Assembly: GCA_003445795.1 (NCBI GenBank)
Contig: DMCN01000095.1
Span: forward strand, 225-30,601
Origin: Gallionellaceae bacterium
GTDB lineage: Bacteria > Pseudomonadota > Gammaproteobacteria > Burkholderiales > Gallionellaceae
Direction: 5' to 3'
DNA: 30,377 nucleotides
This document shows, in pieces, positions 6,625 to 14,199 of this stretch; within the stretch, counting starts at the first letter, position 1, and each line of letters opens with the position of its first letter. The position numbers and the translations under genes were made by a program. The notes beneath the pieces were generated by a model that did not search any database, had not been told where the DNA came from, and was given only the letters and a program-made list of their open reading frames with translations.

Positions 6625-9069
6625 CTACTCCGCACACAATAACGCGGAGAACTCATCCAGCGGGACCGGTTTGCCGAACAGGTATCCCTGATAGAGCACA
6701 CAACCGTTCGCTTCCAGGAAGTCGCACTGTTCCTGCGTCTCCACGCCTTCGGCGATAACTTCCATACCCAGATTGTTGGCCATGCCGATGATGGTCTGGA
6801 TGATGGTCGAATCGGACGCCTTGGTGCCGATGTGGTGCACGAACGACTGGTCGATCTTGAGCTGGTTCAGCGGCAACTGGGTCAGATAGGACAGCGACGA
6901 ATAACCCGTCCCGAAATCGTCCATCGAGAAAGTCACGCCGATCTGCCTGAGCGCCTGCATCTTGGCGATGGTGTCGGCAACGTCTTCCAACACGATACTC
7001 TCGGTCAGCTCCAGCTTAAGCCGCAAAGGATCGATTGCGGTTCGCGTGATGATCTCGCTCACTTGCTCCACGAAGTCGGCCTGACGGAACTGCCGCCCGC
7101 TGACGTTCACCGAAAGTTGCAGCTCGCAGGTATGAGCTTGTGATTCCCACTGCTTGAGTTGCTGGCAGGCACTTTCCAGCACCCAAGTGCCGATCGGCAG
7201 AATGAGTCCGGTCTCTTCCGCCAGCGGGATAAACTGCATCGGCGGGATCAGGCCCCGCTCAGGATGTATCCAGCGCAGCAACACTTCCGCCCCCAGGATG
7301 CAGCCGGCATTGTTGACCTGCATCTGGTAGTAAAGCCTGAACTCCTGCTTGCGCAGGGCCTCGCGCAGCCCGACCTCAAGTTGCGCGCGCGCCTCCAGTT
7401 CTTCCTGCATCACGGGGTCGAAGAAACGCAGCGTGTTGCGTCCCGATTTCTTGGCCTCATACATGGCCGTGTCTGCCTGTTTGAGCAGTTCGTCGAGTTT
7501 CTCTTTGTAATCGATGAACAGGGTGATGCCCATGCTGGACGAACTGTGAAATTCATTCCCATCGAGCTGGTAGGGCTGGCTCAGCGCTTCGAGCACTTTT
7601 TCCCCGACCGCTCTGGCCTGCACAGCGGCATGTGCCCTGTCCGCGCTCAATCCCTCCAGCAACAGCACGAACTCGTCGCCGCCGAAGCGCGCCAGCGTGT
7701 CACCGTCACGGACACAGCCCTGCAAGCGCTTGGAGACCTCAATCAGCAACAGGTCGCCGATGCCGTGGCCCTTGGTGTCGTTGAGCGTCTTGAAATTGTC
7801 CAGATCGATGAACAGCAACGCTCCGCCGGTATGATTGCGCACACTGGTCGAGACCGCCTGACGCAGGCGATCCAGTAGCATGCGCCGGTTGGGCAGTTGA
7901 CTGAGCGGATCGTAATACGCCAGGAGATGGATCTCGTTTTCTGCTTTCTTGCGCTCGGTGAAGTCGACGAAGGTGCCGACGTAGTTGGTGACATCCCCGT
8001 CCTTGCCGATGACAGCGGTGATGGTCAGCCACTCCGGATACACCTCCCCGTTCTTGCGCCGGTTCCATATCTCGCCCTGCCAGCTGTTGTTTTTGCGCAG
8101 CCGCTCCCACATGCGTTCATAGAACTCGTGGTCCTGCCGATCCGAACTGAGCATGGAGGGTTTCGAGCCGAGTGCGTCCTCGACGCTGTATCCGGTTATC
8201 CGGGTGAACGCGTGGTTGACCCGGATGATCACCGAGTTCTCGTCGGTCACCATCATGCCCTCTTCGGTCTCGAAAGCGATGGCGGCGACACGCAATGCCG
8301 CTTCGCGCTCTTCCTGCACAACCATCATGTCGTTGAAGGCATGCGCCATCTCGGCGATGTCCTTGGGCCCCCCCGGTTCGGCGCGCACTTGCGATTCACC
8401 CAGCTGGGCACGTTCCATACTGGCCGACAACTGGTTGAGCGGTCGCGCCATGCTGCGGGTGAGGTAGCGGATCAGCAGCAGGAATACCAGTGCGAAGGAG
8501 ACCGAGGTGGCCAGATTGGTAAGGAAGATGTCGGAGGTGGTGCGCGCCAATGCAGCCTTGCTCATCACCACGGAGACTTTGCCCAGCAGTTCCGGCACAG
8601 CCGGTTCGTCGAACGGCGACTCTGCCGCGGGTTGCGAATACACGGGCGCGGCAAAGTGCCAGGCCTTGCTGCTTTCGGCGTCGAGCATGGCCGCAGCCTG
8701 CAATCCGTCTGTCTGATCGGACTGCGCGACCATCCGGCTGGAATCGATATCGCCCTGCGCCAGCAACACATGGCCGTTGGTGTGTCGGATCTCGACCCCG
8801 ATCACACCGGGGAACGCCATGGTCGCGCGCACCGCTTCGGCGGCATTGTCGGCAGAAGAGTAGACCAGCGCCAGCGCGCTCTGGCGCGCCAGATTCTCGG
8901 TGATGCGCTGGCCCTGCTCGATCAGGTTGTGACGCACGCGTTCGTTCACCTGCCAGGAACCGGCGATGGAAGAAGACAATGCCAGGAAGATGATGCCCAG
9001 CGCGACCGCAAAACCCAGTTGGCGCTGGAAGCTGTATTTCCCGAAGAAGGCCTTCAATGAGTTTTTCAT
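6625..9069 (-). CDS. Membrane GGDEF-EAL protein with periplasmic sensor, HAMP and PAS
   Basis: An 814-aa inner-membrane c-di-GMP enzyme. Order: TM1 (about 18-39), a periplasmic CHASE8-like sensor (40-180, with the ARQSALALVYSSADNAAEAV segment), TM2 (about 183-204), HAMP (205-258), PAS (262-378), GGDEF (380-548) and EAL (565-810). The cyclase motif GGDEF is intact at 463-467 with an RxxD product-inhibition site (Arg454, Asp457). In the EAL domain the signature reads EVL (595-597) with intact DDFGTGYSS (717-725) and VIAEGVE, so phosphodiesterase activity is plausible. It starts 11 bp after the binding-protein gene, so that protein probably feeds a ligand signal to its periplasmic domain. Confidence 0.95.
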   Translation of the reverse strand: MKNSLKAFFGKYSFQRQLGFAVALGIIFLALSSSIAGSWQVNERVRHNLIEQGQRITENLARQSALALVYSSADNAAEAVRATMAFPGVIGVEIRHTNGHVLLAQGDIDSSRMVAQSDQTDGLQAAAMLDAESSKAWHFAAPVYSQPAAESPFDEPAVPELLGKVSVVMSKAALARTTSDIFLTNLATSVSFALVFLLLIRYLTRSMARPLNQLSASMERAQLGESQVRAEPGGPKDIAEMAHAFNDMMVVQEEREAALRVAAIAFETEEGMMVTDENSVIIRVNHAFTRITGYSVEDALGSKPSMLSSDRQDHEFYERMWERLRKNNSWQGEIWNRRKNGEVYPEWLTITAVIGKDGDVTNYVGTFVDFTERKKAENEIHLLAYYDPLSQLPNRRMLLDRLRQAVSTSVRNHTGGALLFIDLDNFKTLNDTKGHGIGDLLLIEVSKRLQGCVRDGDTLARFGGDEFVLLLEGLSADRAHAAVQARAVGEKVLEALSQPYQLDGNEFHSSSSMGITLFIDYKEKLDELLKQADTAMYEAKKSGRNTLRFFDPVMQEELEARAQLEVGLREALRKQEFRLYYQMQVNNAGCILGAEVLLRWIHPERGLIPPMQFIPLAEETGLILPIGTWVLESACQQLKQWESQAHTCELQLSVNVSGRQFRQADFVEQVSEIITRTAIDPLRLKLELTESIVLEDVADTIAKMQALRQIGVTFSMDDFGTGYSSLSYLTQLPLNQLKIDQSFVHHIGTKASDSTIIQTIIGMANNLGMEVIAEGVETQEQCDFLEANGCVLYQGYLFGKPVPLDEFSALLCAE

Positions 9070-9080
9070 ATCCGGCGCGC

Positions 9081-10241
9081 CTATTGTTCCGGAAAGGCCA
9101 TGTCGAAACTCTGTATCCGGGCCGTGTTCAGACCAAGGTGCTTGGCGGTGCGCAGGTTGACCGCCATCAGCACTTCGCGCAGCGGAACGAGAGCAGAAGT
9201 ATCCCTGTTGCCGGAAGCCAGCAAACCGAGCGCGTCCCCGGCTAGGTGACGGCCCAACTCGACGTTATCGGGATAGAGCGAGAACAGCACGCCGCGCTTC
9301 ACGTGACCGAAACTGCTGGAGAACACCGCCAGATTGTTGTTCCACGACTCCTGCAAAACGAAAGGCAGCACGGTGCTTTCCTCGACCGCGGTGGAATCCT
9401 GCGGCAACCACAATGCATCTTGCCTGTTGTCAGCTTTGGCGATGATCTCCTGATAGGCACGCATGGCAGAACGCAGATCCTGCACCGGATAGGTTACCAA
9501 CTCCACACCGTGCACGGCAGCCCCTTCTTTCGCCAACTGGATCAGCCATTCGTTCTGGCGCGGGTCGTACACGGTGAAAATCCGCCTGGTGTTGGGCATC
9601 ATCTTCTTCAGGCGCGAGAACAGCAAAGCGGGATCGGGAGACAGACTGTTCACCTGCAATACCCGGGCACCGTCTTCCGCCGCCGACAGCACACCGCCGA
9701 CGACCACACCGATATTGCTATCCAGCGAGTTGGCGACCTTCATGCCCTGCCGCCCCAATGCGATCACGACTTTGGTGTCCTGGCGACGCAGGGAATTATT
9801 CAGTTCGCCGACATTAACGTTCGGTCCGACGGCGAAATTGGCGACCCTCCCTTTGGCCCTGTCTTCGATACCGTCGATGATCTGCGTGAACACGCTGCGG
9901 TAAGGTTCGCCGATATCCGGGTAGATCACCGCGATGCCGCCCACACTGGCCGCCTGCGCGACTTTGTTGGCCAGCATTCTGTTGATCGAGACCGTACCGG
10001 TCCCGGCGACATGGATTGGGAATACCACCACATCCTGCGACGACTCGATCGCACTGATCACGCCGGAATAGTCCTCTGTCCAGGATGTGTTCTTGTGCGG
10101 AAATGCTTCTGTGTCTCTGGAATTCGCCCATGAGTCGGGCGTGGCGGTCAGCAGCAGAATGGACAAAGCGGCCCATGCGCCGACACGACGTGAACTGGAT
10201 GTTCCGCTACAGCAAAGCGAAAATGTGGAATGCATGCTCAT
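9081..10241 (-). CDS. ABC-type periplasmic substrate-binding protein (TrpX/PF04392-like)
   Basis: Starting at 10241 the product is 386 aa with a signal peptide carrying an RR n-region and an AALSILLLTATPDSWA core (about residues 18-39). The mature part has two Rossmann-like lobes typical of the ABC_sub_bind family: VVFPIHVAGTGTVSINRMLA, a GIAVIYPDIGE strand, VVIALGRQGMKVA, and RRIFTVYDPRQNEWLI. No ABC permease or ATPase is nearby; instead a c-di-GMP sensor enzyme follows by 11 bp, so it is more likely a signal-binding partner than a transporter part. The start at 10241 is preferred because its ATG overlaps the stop of a leader ORF with a strong ribosome site; an in-frame ATG at 10307 lacks a good Shine-Dalgarno. 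Confidence 0.85.
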   Translation of the reverse strand: MSMHSTFSLCCSGTSSSRRVGAWAALSILLLTATPDSWANSRDTEAFPHKNTSWTEDYSGVISAIESSQDVVVFPIHVAGTGTVSINRMLANKVAQAASVGGIAVIYPDIGEPYRSVFTQIIDGIEDRAKGRVANFAVGPNVNVGELNNSLRRQDTKVVIALGRQGMKVANSLDSNIGVVVGGVLSAAEDGARVLQVNSLSPDPALLFSRLKKMMPNTRRIFTVYDPRQNEWLIQLAKEGAAVHGVELVTYPVQDLRSAMRAYQEIIAKADNRQDALWLPQDSTAVEESTVLPFVLQESWNNNLAVFSSSFGHVKRGVLFSLYPDNVELGRHLAGDALGLLASGNRDTSALVPLREVLMAVNLRTAKHLGLNTARIQSFDMAFPEQ

Positions 10242-10333
10242 GATCGGTTGCGCGGAGTGTCGTTCAAACAGGCACGACCATGCAAGTGCAAATATTGCCC
10301 GGCGCATTCCGATTTATTCGCTGCCGCAGACAT
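10238..10333 (-). CDS. Short leader ORF (31 aa) coupled to the binding-protein gene
   Basis: On the minus strand AGGAGG is followed 4 nt later by an ATG at 10333 opening a 31-codon ORF that begins MSAAANKSEC and ends TPRNRS. Its TGA (10240-10238) overlaps the ATG of the binding-protein gene at 10241 in an ATGA arrangement. The only strong Shine-Dalgarno in this leader belongs to this ORF, so translation of the binding protein probably depends on termination here. The peptide has two cysteines and two closely spaced histidines (LHLH), and resembles no protein I know. It could be a regulatory upstream ORF rather than a functional peptide. Confidence 0.5.
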   Translation of the reverse strand: MSAAANKSECAGQYLHLHGRACLNDTPRNRS

Positions 10334-10627
10334 GCATCCTCCTGAGAATTTGGACTATCCGGCATCTGTCACATTGCGATAAAGACCAGTTTCTCGCACT
10401 GAAACATCGGGTTAATCCCCTGCCCGCCATTCGTAGCCTCTTTACTTGCGTCCAATAATATCAGGCTTTACACTGCCCCTACAGCTTACATGGGTAAAAA
10501 TGTGAGTTGGATTGTCGGATATGGGCCAAGCATTTTCGAACGAATTATCGGCACAGACAGTGATCCCGACTTCCATCGGTAATAAAAAATAACGAGGCGG
10601 TTCACGCCGCCAGGAGGGAACTTCATC
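10334..10627. promoter_or_regulatory. Divergent intergenic region upstream of the ThDP-enzyme operon
   Basis: This gap separates the c-di-GMP operon from the ThDP/citrate-synthase-like operon. A possible rightward promoter is TTGCGT, a 17-nt spacer and TACACT near 10446-10474, which is only moderate. Just before the ATG at 10628 a small hairpin, GGCGG (10596-10600) with CCGCC (10607-10611), sits one base ahead of the strong AGGAGG (10613-10618). I see no further gene; short ORFs here have no ribosome site. Confidence 0.4.
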
Positions 10628-12496
10628 ATGGGCGTCAAATCGTCGCTAGTCCCAAGCAACACCGATTCAGAAACCGAAGCATCACCCGTCATTTGCGCCA
10701 AACCTTATGAGGTCGCCGACCTGCTGGTCGCCTACCTTGAACAATTGGGCATCGAATATGTGTTCGGCATCCCCGGCGGCGCCATCGAGCCTTTATACAA
10801 TGCCCTCGCCAGAAGCGAACGCAGAGGAGGCATTCGCCACATCCTGGCCCGCCACGAAGCCGGGGCCGCCTTCATGGCCGATGGCTATGCGCGCGAAACC
10901 GGCAAGGTCGGCGTCTGTTGCTCCACCTCCGGCCCCGGTGCCACCAACCTCATCACCGGCGTCGCCTGCGCCTACGACAACAACATCCCCATGCTGGTGA
11001 TTACCGGACAACCCGCGCTGCCCTCCTTCGGCAAGAACCCGCTGCAGGAATCCAGTTGCACGGGGATCAACACGCTGAGCATGCTCCGCCACTGCACGCG
11101 CTATAACTCGCTGGTGTCGCATCCAAAACAGATCGAAGCCAAGCTCATCTCCGCCCTGCAGCGCGCCGTACGCGCCCCCAAGGGACCGTCGCATCTGAGC
11201 TTTCCGGTCGATGTCTTCCGCAGTTCCAGCCCGGCTGCCGCGCCCTCATATGATCTGCGCACCCTGCTGGCGCCATCCTCGCTGGTGGACAACAGCGCGA
11301 TCGATAACCTGTGCGAGTTGATCGACCAGTCCGGCAATATCGTCATGCTGGTCGGTAGCGGCTGCGGTGAGGCCATCGGCTCGATACTCCAGTTCGCCGC
11401 CATGAAGGGCGCCACTTTCGTCACTACCCCGGACGGCAAAGGGTTGGTCAACCCGCGCCATCCGCTGTTTCGCGGCGTCTTTGGCTTCGGCGGCCATGCC
11501 TCGGCAGAGACCGCGTTGCGCGACCAATCCGTGGATCTGATCCTGGCGATCGGCACCAGCATGGGCGAGTGGAACAGCGGCGGCTGGTGCGAAAGCCTGC
11601 TCAACGAACGGCTGGCACACATCGACGAATCCGAAGAACACCTGTCACGCACGCCGATGGCACGGCTACATGTGCGCGGACGCATCCTGTCGGTGTTCGA
11701 TCGCATGATCGAACGCCTGCACAACCAGCGCAGCAATGACAATACCGAACACCACCGACGGCGCGCATCGCGCAAAGCAGAGGGCAACGAATGGGACCCG
11801 CTGCACATGCTGGCCGCGCCCGGGAAATTCGACAGCGAAGCGACCCCGCTCACCCCGCAACGCCTGATGCGCGAACTCGGCACCCGCCTCCCCCCCAACA
11901 CGCGCTTCCTCGCCGACACCGGCAACAGCGTTGCTTGGTCGGTGCATTACCTGCATCCCGTCGGCGACCGGCGTTACAGCGAACGCCGTCTCGGCGGCGG
12001 CGGTCGCAAGATAACGCAGGGGCAACGCAAGACCGATGGCGGCTGGCTGCGCGTCACCATGAACTTCGCCGCCATGGGCTGGGCCATCGGCGGGGCGATC
12101 GGCACCGCAGCGGCGAATCCGACCGCCCCCGTGGTGTGCATCACCGGCGATGGCAGCATGCTGATGAACGGTCAGGAAATCTCCGTCGCCGTCGCCGAGA
12201 AACTGACCATCCTCTTCGTGGTACTCAACGACCAGTCATTGGGCATGGTCAAGCACGGCCAACGGCTGGCCGGTGCCGAACAGGTGGGCTGCGAACTGCC
12301 GCCCACCGACTTCGCCATGCTGGCCCGCGCACTGGGCGCGGAGGCCGTCACCATCCGCTCACCGGAAGATATCGCCGGGCTGGACATCGCCGCTTTGTGC
12401 GCACGCAAAGGACCGACCCTGCTGGACGTGCATATCGACCCGGAAGAGATACCACCGATGAACGTGCGCATGCGCGTATTAGCCAATGCGCTTTGA
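10628..12496 (+). CDS. Thiamine-diphosphate enzyme of the acetolactate synthase fold, unknown substrate
   Basis: A 622-aa protein with three domains: ThDP pyrimidine-binding (about 26-195, catalytic Glu77 in ARHEAGAAFMADGYAR), central Rossmann-like (215-365), and ThDP pyrophosphate-binding (400-600) with the metal motif GDG at 507-509 and Asn534. Family enzymes decarboxylate a 2-oxo acid and may ligate the acyl group to an acceptor. It is not an ordinary acetolactate synthase: the RFDDRVTG flavin-site segment is replaced by GEWNSGGW, the VVQWE region reads MVKHGQ, no small subunit follows, and a charged, histidine-rich insertion lies near 365-390. A strong AGGAGG precedes it. The two citrate-synthase-like genes follow 12 bp later, implying one pathway. 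Confidence 0.85.
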   Translation: MGVKSSLVPSNTDSETEASPVICAKPYEVADLLVAYLEQLGIEYVFGIPGGAIEPLYNALARSERRGGIRHILARHEAGAAFMADGYARETGKVGVCCSTSGPGATNLITGVACAYDNNIPMLVITGQPALPSFGKNPLQESSCTGINTLSMLRHCTRYNSLVSHPKQIEAKLISALQRAVRAPKGPSHLSFPVDVFRSSSPAAAPSYDLRTLLAPSSLVDNSAIDNLCELIDQSGNIVMLVGSGCGEAIGSILQFAAMKGATFVTTPDGKGLVNPRHPLFRGVFGFGGHASAETALRDQSVDLILAIGTSMGEWNSGGWCESLLNERLAHIDESEEHLSRTPMARLHVRGRILSVFDRMIERLHNQRSNDNTEHHRRRASRKAEGNEWDPLHMLAAPGKFDSEATPLTPQRLMRELGTRLPPNTRFLADTGNSVAWSVHYLHPVGDRRYSERRLGGGGRKITQGQRKTDGGWLRVTMNFAAMGWAIGGAIGTAAANPTAPVVCITGDGSMLMNGQEISVAVAEKLTILFVVLNDQSLGMVKHGQRLAGAEQVGCELPPTDFAMLARALGAEAVTIRSPEDIAGLDIAALCARKGPTLLDVHIDPEEIPPMNVRMRVLANAL

Positions 12497-12508
12497 TCAA
12501 GGAACCGT

Positions 12509-13315
12509 ATGAGTACTACAGAAAAACCACACACCATCCGTACCCGCATCTGGCACGAAGACGCGGAATCCGATAACCCATTCGCCACACGTGCTGCCTA
12601 TTGCCGCGGATACGATGTGTACGGCGGGATGCTGGGGCATGCCCGCTGGGTGGAGATGCTCTACCTGTTGTTCCGCAACGAAGCGCCCAGCGCAGTTCAA
12701 GCCGATCTGCTGGAAGCCCTGGCGGTCGCGCTGGCCAATCCCGGCCCGCGCGATGCTTCCGTGCATGCCGCGATGTGCGGCGGCGTGTGCGGTTCGACTG
12801 CCGCCTCCTCGCTCATGGCGGCGCTGGCGGTCGGCGCAGGGCAACTGGCCGGGGGGCACGAGATCTTTCTGGCAATGGAAGGATGGGATGAGTGTGGCAC
12901 CGATCTCGATGCATGGCGCCAGCGCCATGCCCGACCCGACGTGGCATCCGGCAGCATCTGGCCGAAATCCGAACACGCCCCCGGCTTCGACCCACATGGT
13001 GTCAGTACGGCCACTTCGGTGAAACAGACGCTGGCTTGCCTGGCAGGATTCGACTGCGGCAAATACCTGCCTTGGTTGCAACAAAATCTTTCGGCATTGG
13101 AAAAGAGTGCCGACTGTCCGCTCGCCCTGTCCGGCGTCGCCGCTGCCGCCTTCGCCGATCTGGGCTTCACTCCCGATCAGGGCGAGATGCTGCACTTGCT
13201 ACTGCGTTTGCCTGGTGCTGCTGCACATGCACTGGAACAACGACCGCTCGGCTACAAAAACTTCCCTTTCGGCACCGTGGAACTTGAAAACGAATCAACG
13301 GGAGAGCCCGCATGA
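12509..13315 (+). CDS. Citrate synthase/citryl-CoA lyase-fold protein, first of a pair
   Basis: A 268-aa protein, about two-thirds the length of citrate synthase. The start TTRIWHEDAE-like strand, RGYDVYGGMLGHARWVEMLYLLF and the long helices resemble the citryl-CoA lyase family. The ASVHAAMCGGVCGS and GAGQLAGGHEIF segments (residues 83-120) align with the ACL/citrate synthase active-site helices, but the catalytic His of LHGG is replaced by Ala114 while a His (117) appears three residues later. The GFGHP motif is replaced by GFDPHG (159-164), and the catalytic Asp near the C-terminal helix (LALSG, 205-209) is absent. It overlaps the next gene by 4 bp (ATGA). The reaction is unknown; the shared fold suggests acyl-CoA Claisen chemistry or lysis. 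Confidence 0.78.
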   Translation: MSTTEKPHTIRTRIWHEDAESDNPFATRAAYCRGYDVYGGMLGHARWVEMLYLLFRNEAPSAVQADLLEALAVALANPGPRDASVHAAMCGGVCGSTAASSLMAALAVGAGQLAGGHEIFLAMEGWDECGTDLDAWRQRHARPDVASGSIWPKSEHAPGFDPHGVSTATSVKQTLACLAGFDCGKYLPWLQQNLSALEKSADCPLALSGVAAAAFADLGFTPDQGEMLHLLLRLPGAAAHALEQRPLGYKNFPFGTVELENESTGEPA

Positions 13316-14127
13316 GCCAGCAAACCAAAGGCCCGAACCTGCTGCAGGAAAACGTCGGCGTACTCAAAAGCCGCATGGGAACGTTCTATCCCGGCAGCCA
13401 TGTGATCTTTCGCGGTCACGATCTGCATACCGACCTGAAGGACATGGACTGGGTCGAACTGTACGTGTTCGGCATCACCAATCGGCGCTTTTCCAAGGAG
13501 CAGTTGCGGTTGATGCATTCGATCTGGACATACACCAGTTATCCGGATGTCCGCTTGTGGAACAATCGTGTAGCGGCACTGGCGGGGAGTTCGCGCAGTA
13601 CCGGCAATCTTGGGGTCGCTGCTGCACTGGCTGTATCAGAAGCATCGATCTATGGACGCGGGATCGACATGCGAGCCATCGATTTTCTGATTCGCACTCG
13701 CCAGCAGGTTGACGAGGGAGCCGACTTGACCGGATGCATCCGGCAGGAACTCGATATTCACCGCAGTATCGCCGGATACGGTCGCCCGCTCATCAATGGA
13801 GATGAGCGCAATCAACATATGCTAGCTCTCGCGCAAAGTCTGGGATTGAACCAAGGGCCTTATTTGCGATTGGCTTTATCTATCGAGGAAACCCTGTTCA
13901 GCGGGCGCTGGCGCATGAAAATGAACTATGCGGGATTGGTTGCCGCCCTGATCGCAGACATCGGTTTTTCGCCTCGCGAGTATTACTTGTTCCTGTTTCC
14001 GGCTTTTCTGGCGGGAATGCAGCCCTGTTATATCGAGGCTTCTGACCGCCCTGAAGGATCGTTGTATCCAATTCCTTGCGCTGACATTCTGTATGAGGGA
14101 GAATCCCGGCGAGCTTGGACAAAGTAG
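13312..14127 (+). CDS. Citrate synthase-fold protein, second of a pair
   Basis: A 271-aa protein that begins in an ATGA overlap with the first paralogue, the arrangement expected of two subunits made in equal amount. Recognisable parts are FRGHDLHTDL, the YPDVRLWNNRVAALAGSSRS segment (77-95), and GYGRPLINGDERN (155-167), which matches the GFGHR/DPR acyl-CoA loop of citrate synthases with Arg in place of the catalytic His. The NVD aspartate motif reads MNYAG (204-208). Neither paralogue has a full classical catalytic triad, so an active site may be built at the interface of the two, or one may be regulatory. The last third is less GC-rich than the first gene. The function is unassigned. Confidence 0.78.
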   Translation: MSQQTKGPNLLQENVGVLKSRMGTFYPGSHVIFRGHDLHTDLKDMDWVELYVFGITNRRFSKEQLRLMHSIWTYTSYPDVRLWNNRVAALAGSSRSTGNLGVAAALAVSEASIYGRGIDMRAIDFLIRTRQQVDEGADLTGCIRQELDIHRSIAGYGRPLINGDERNQHMLALAQSLGLNQGPYLRLALSIEETLFSGRWRMKMNYAGLVAALIADIGFSPREYYLFLFPAFLAGMQPCYIEASDRPEGSLYPIPCADILYEGESRRAWTK

Positions 14128-14199
14128 CCAAGAGTAAATAATGAGTGCCGAGCAAAATAAAACCATACTGGCAACTCAGGTCAACAGGAGGAGCACGCT

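Noticed and set aside
10307..10307. Start of the substrate-binding protein at 10307
   Set aside because: No adequate ribosome site precedes it and the 22 extra residues would sit ahead of a normal signal peptide; the coupled start at 10241 fits better, although the upstream start is not excluded.
10628..12496. Annotation as acetolactate synthase large subunit (ilvB)
   Set aside because: The flavin-site and substrate-specificity segments differ, no regulatory small subunit or ilvC follows, and the partners are citrate-synthase-like proteins. Only the fold assignment is kept.
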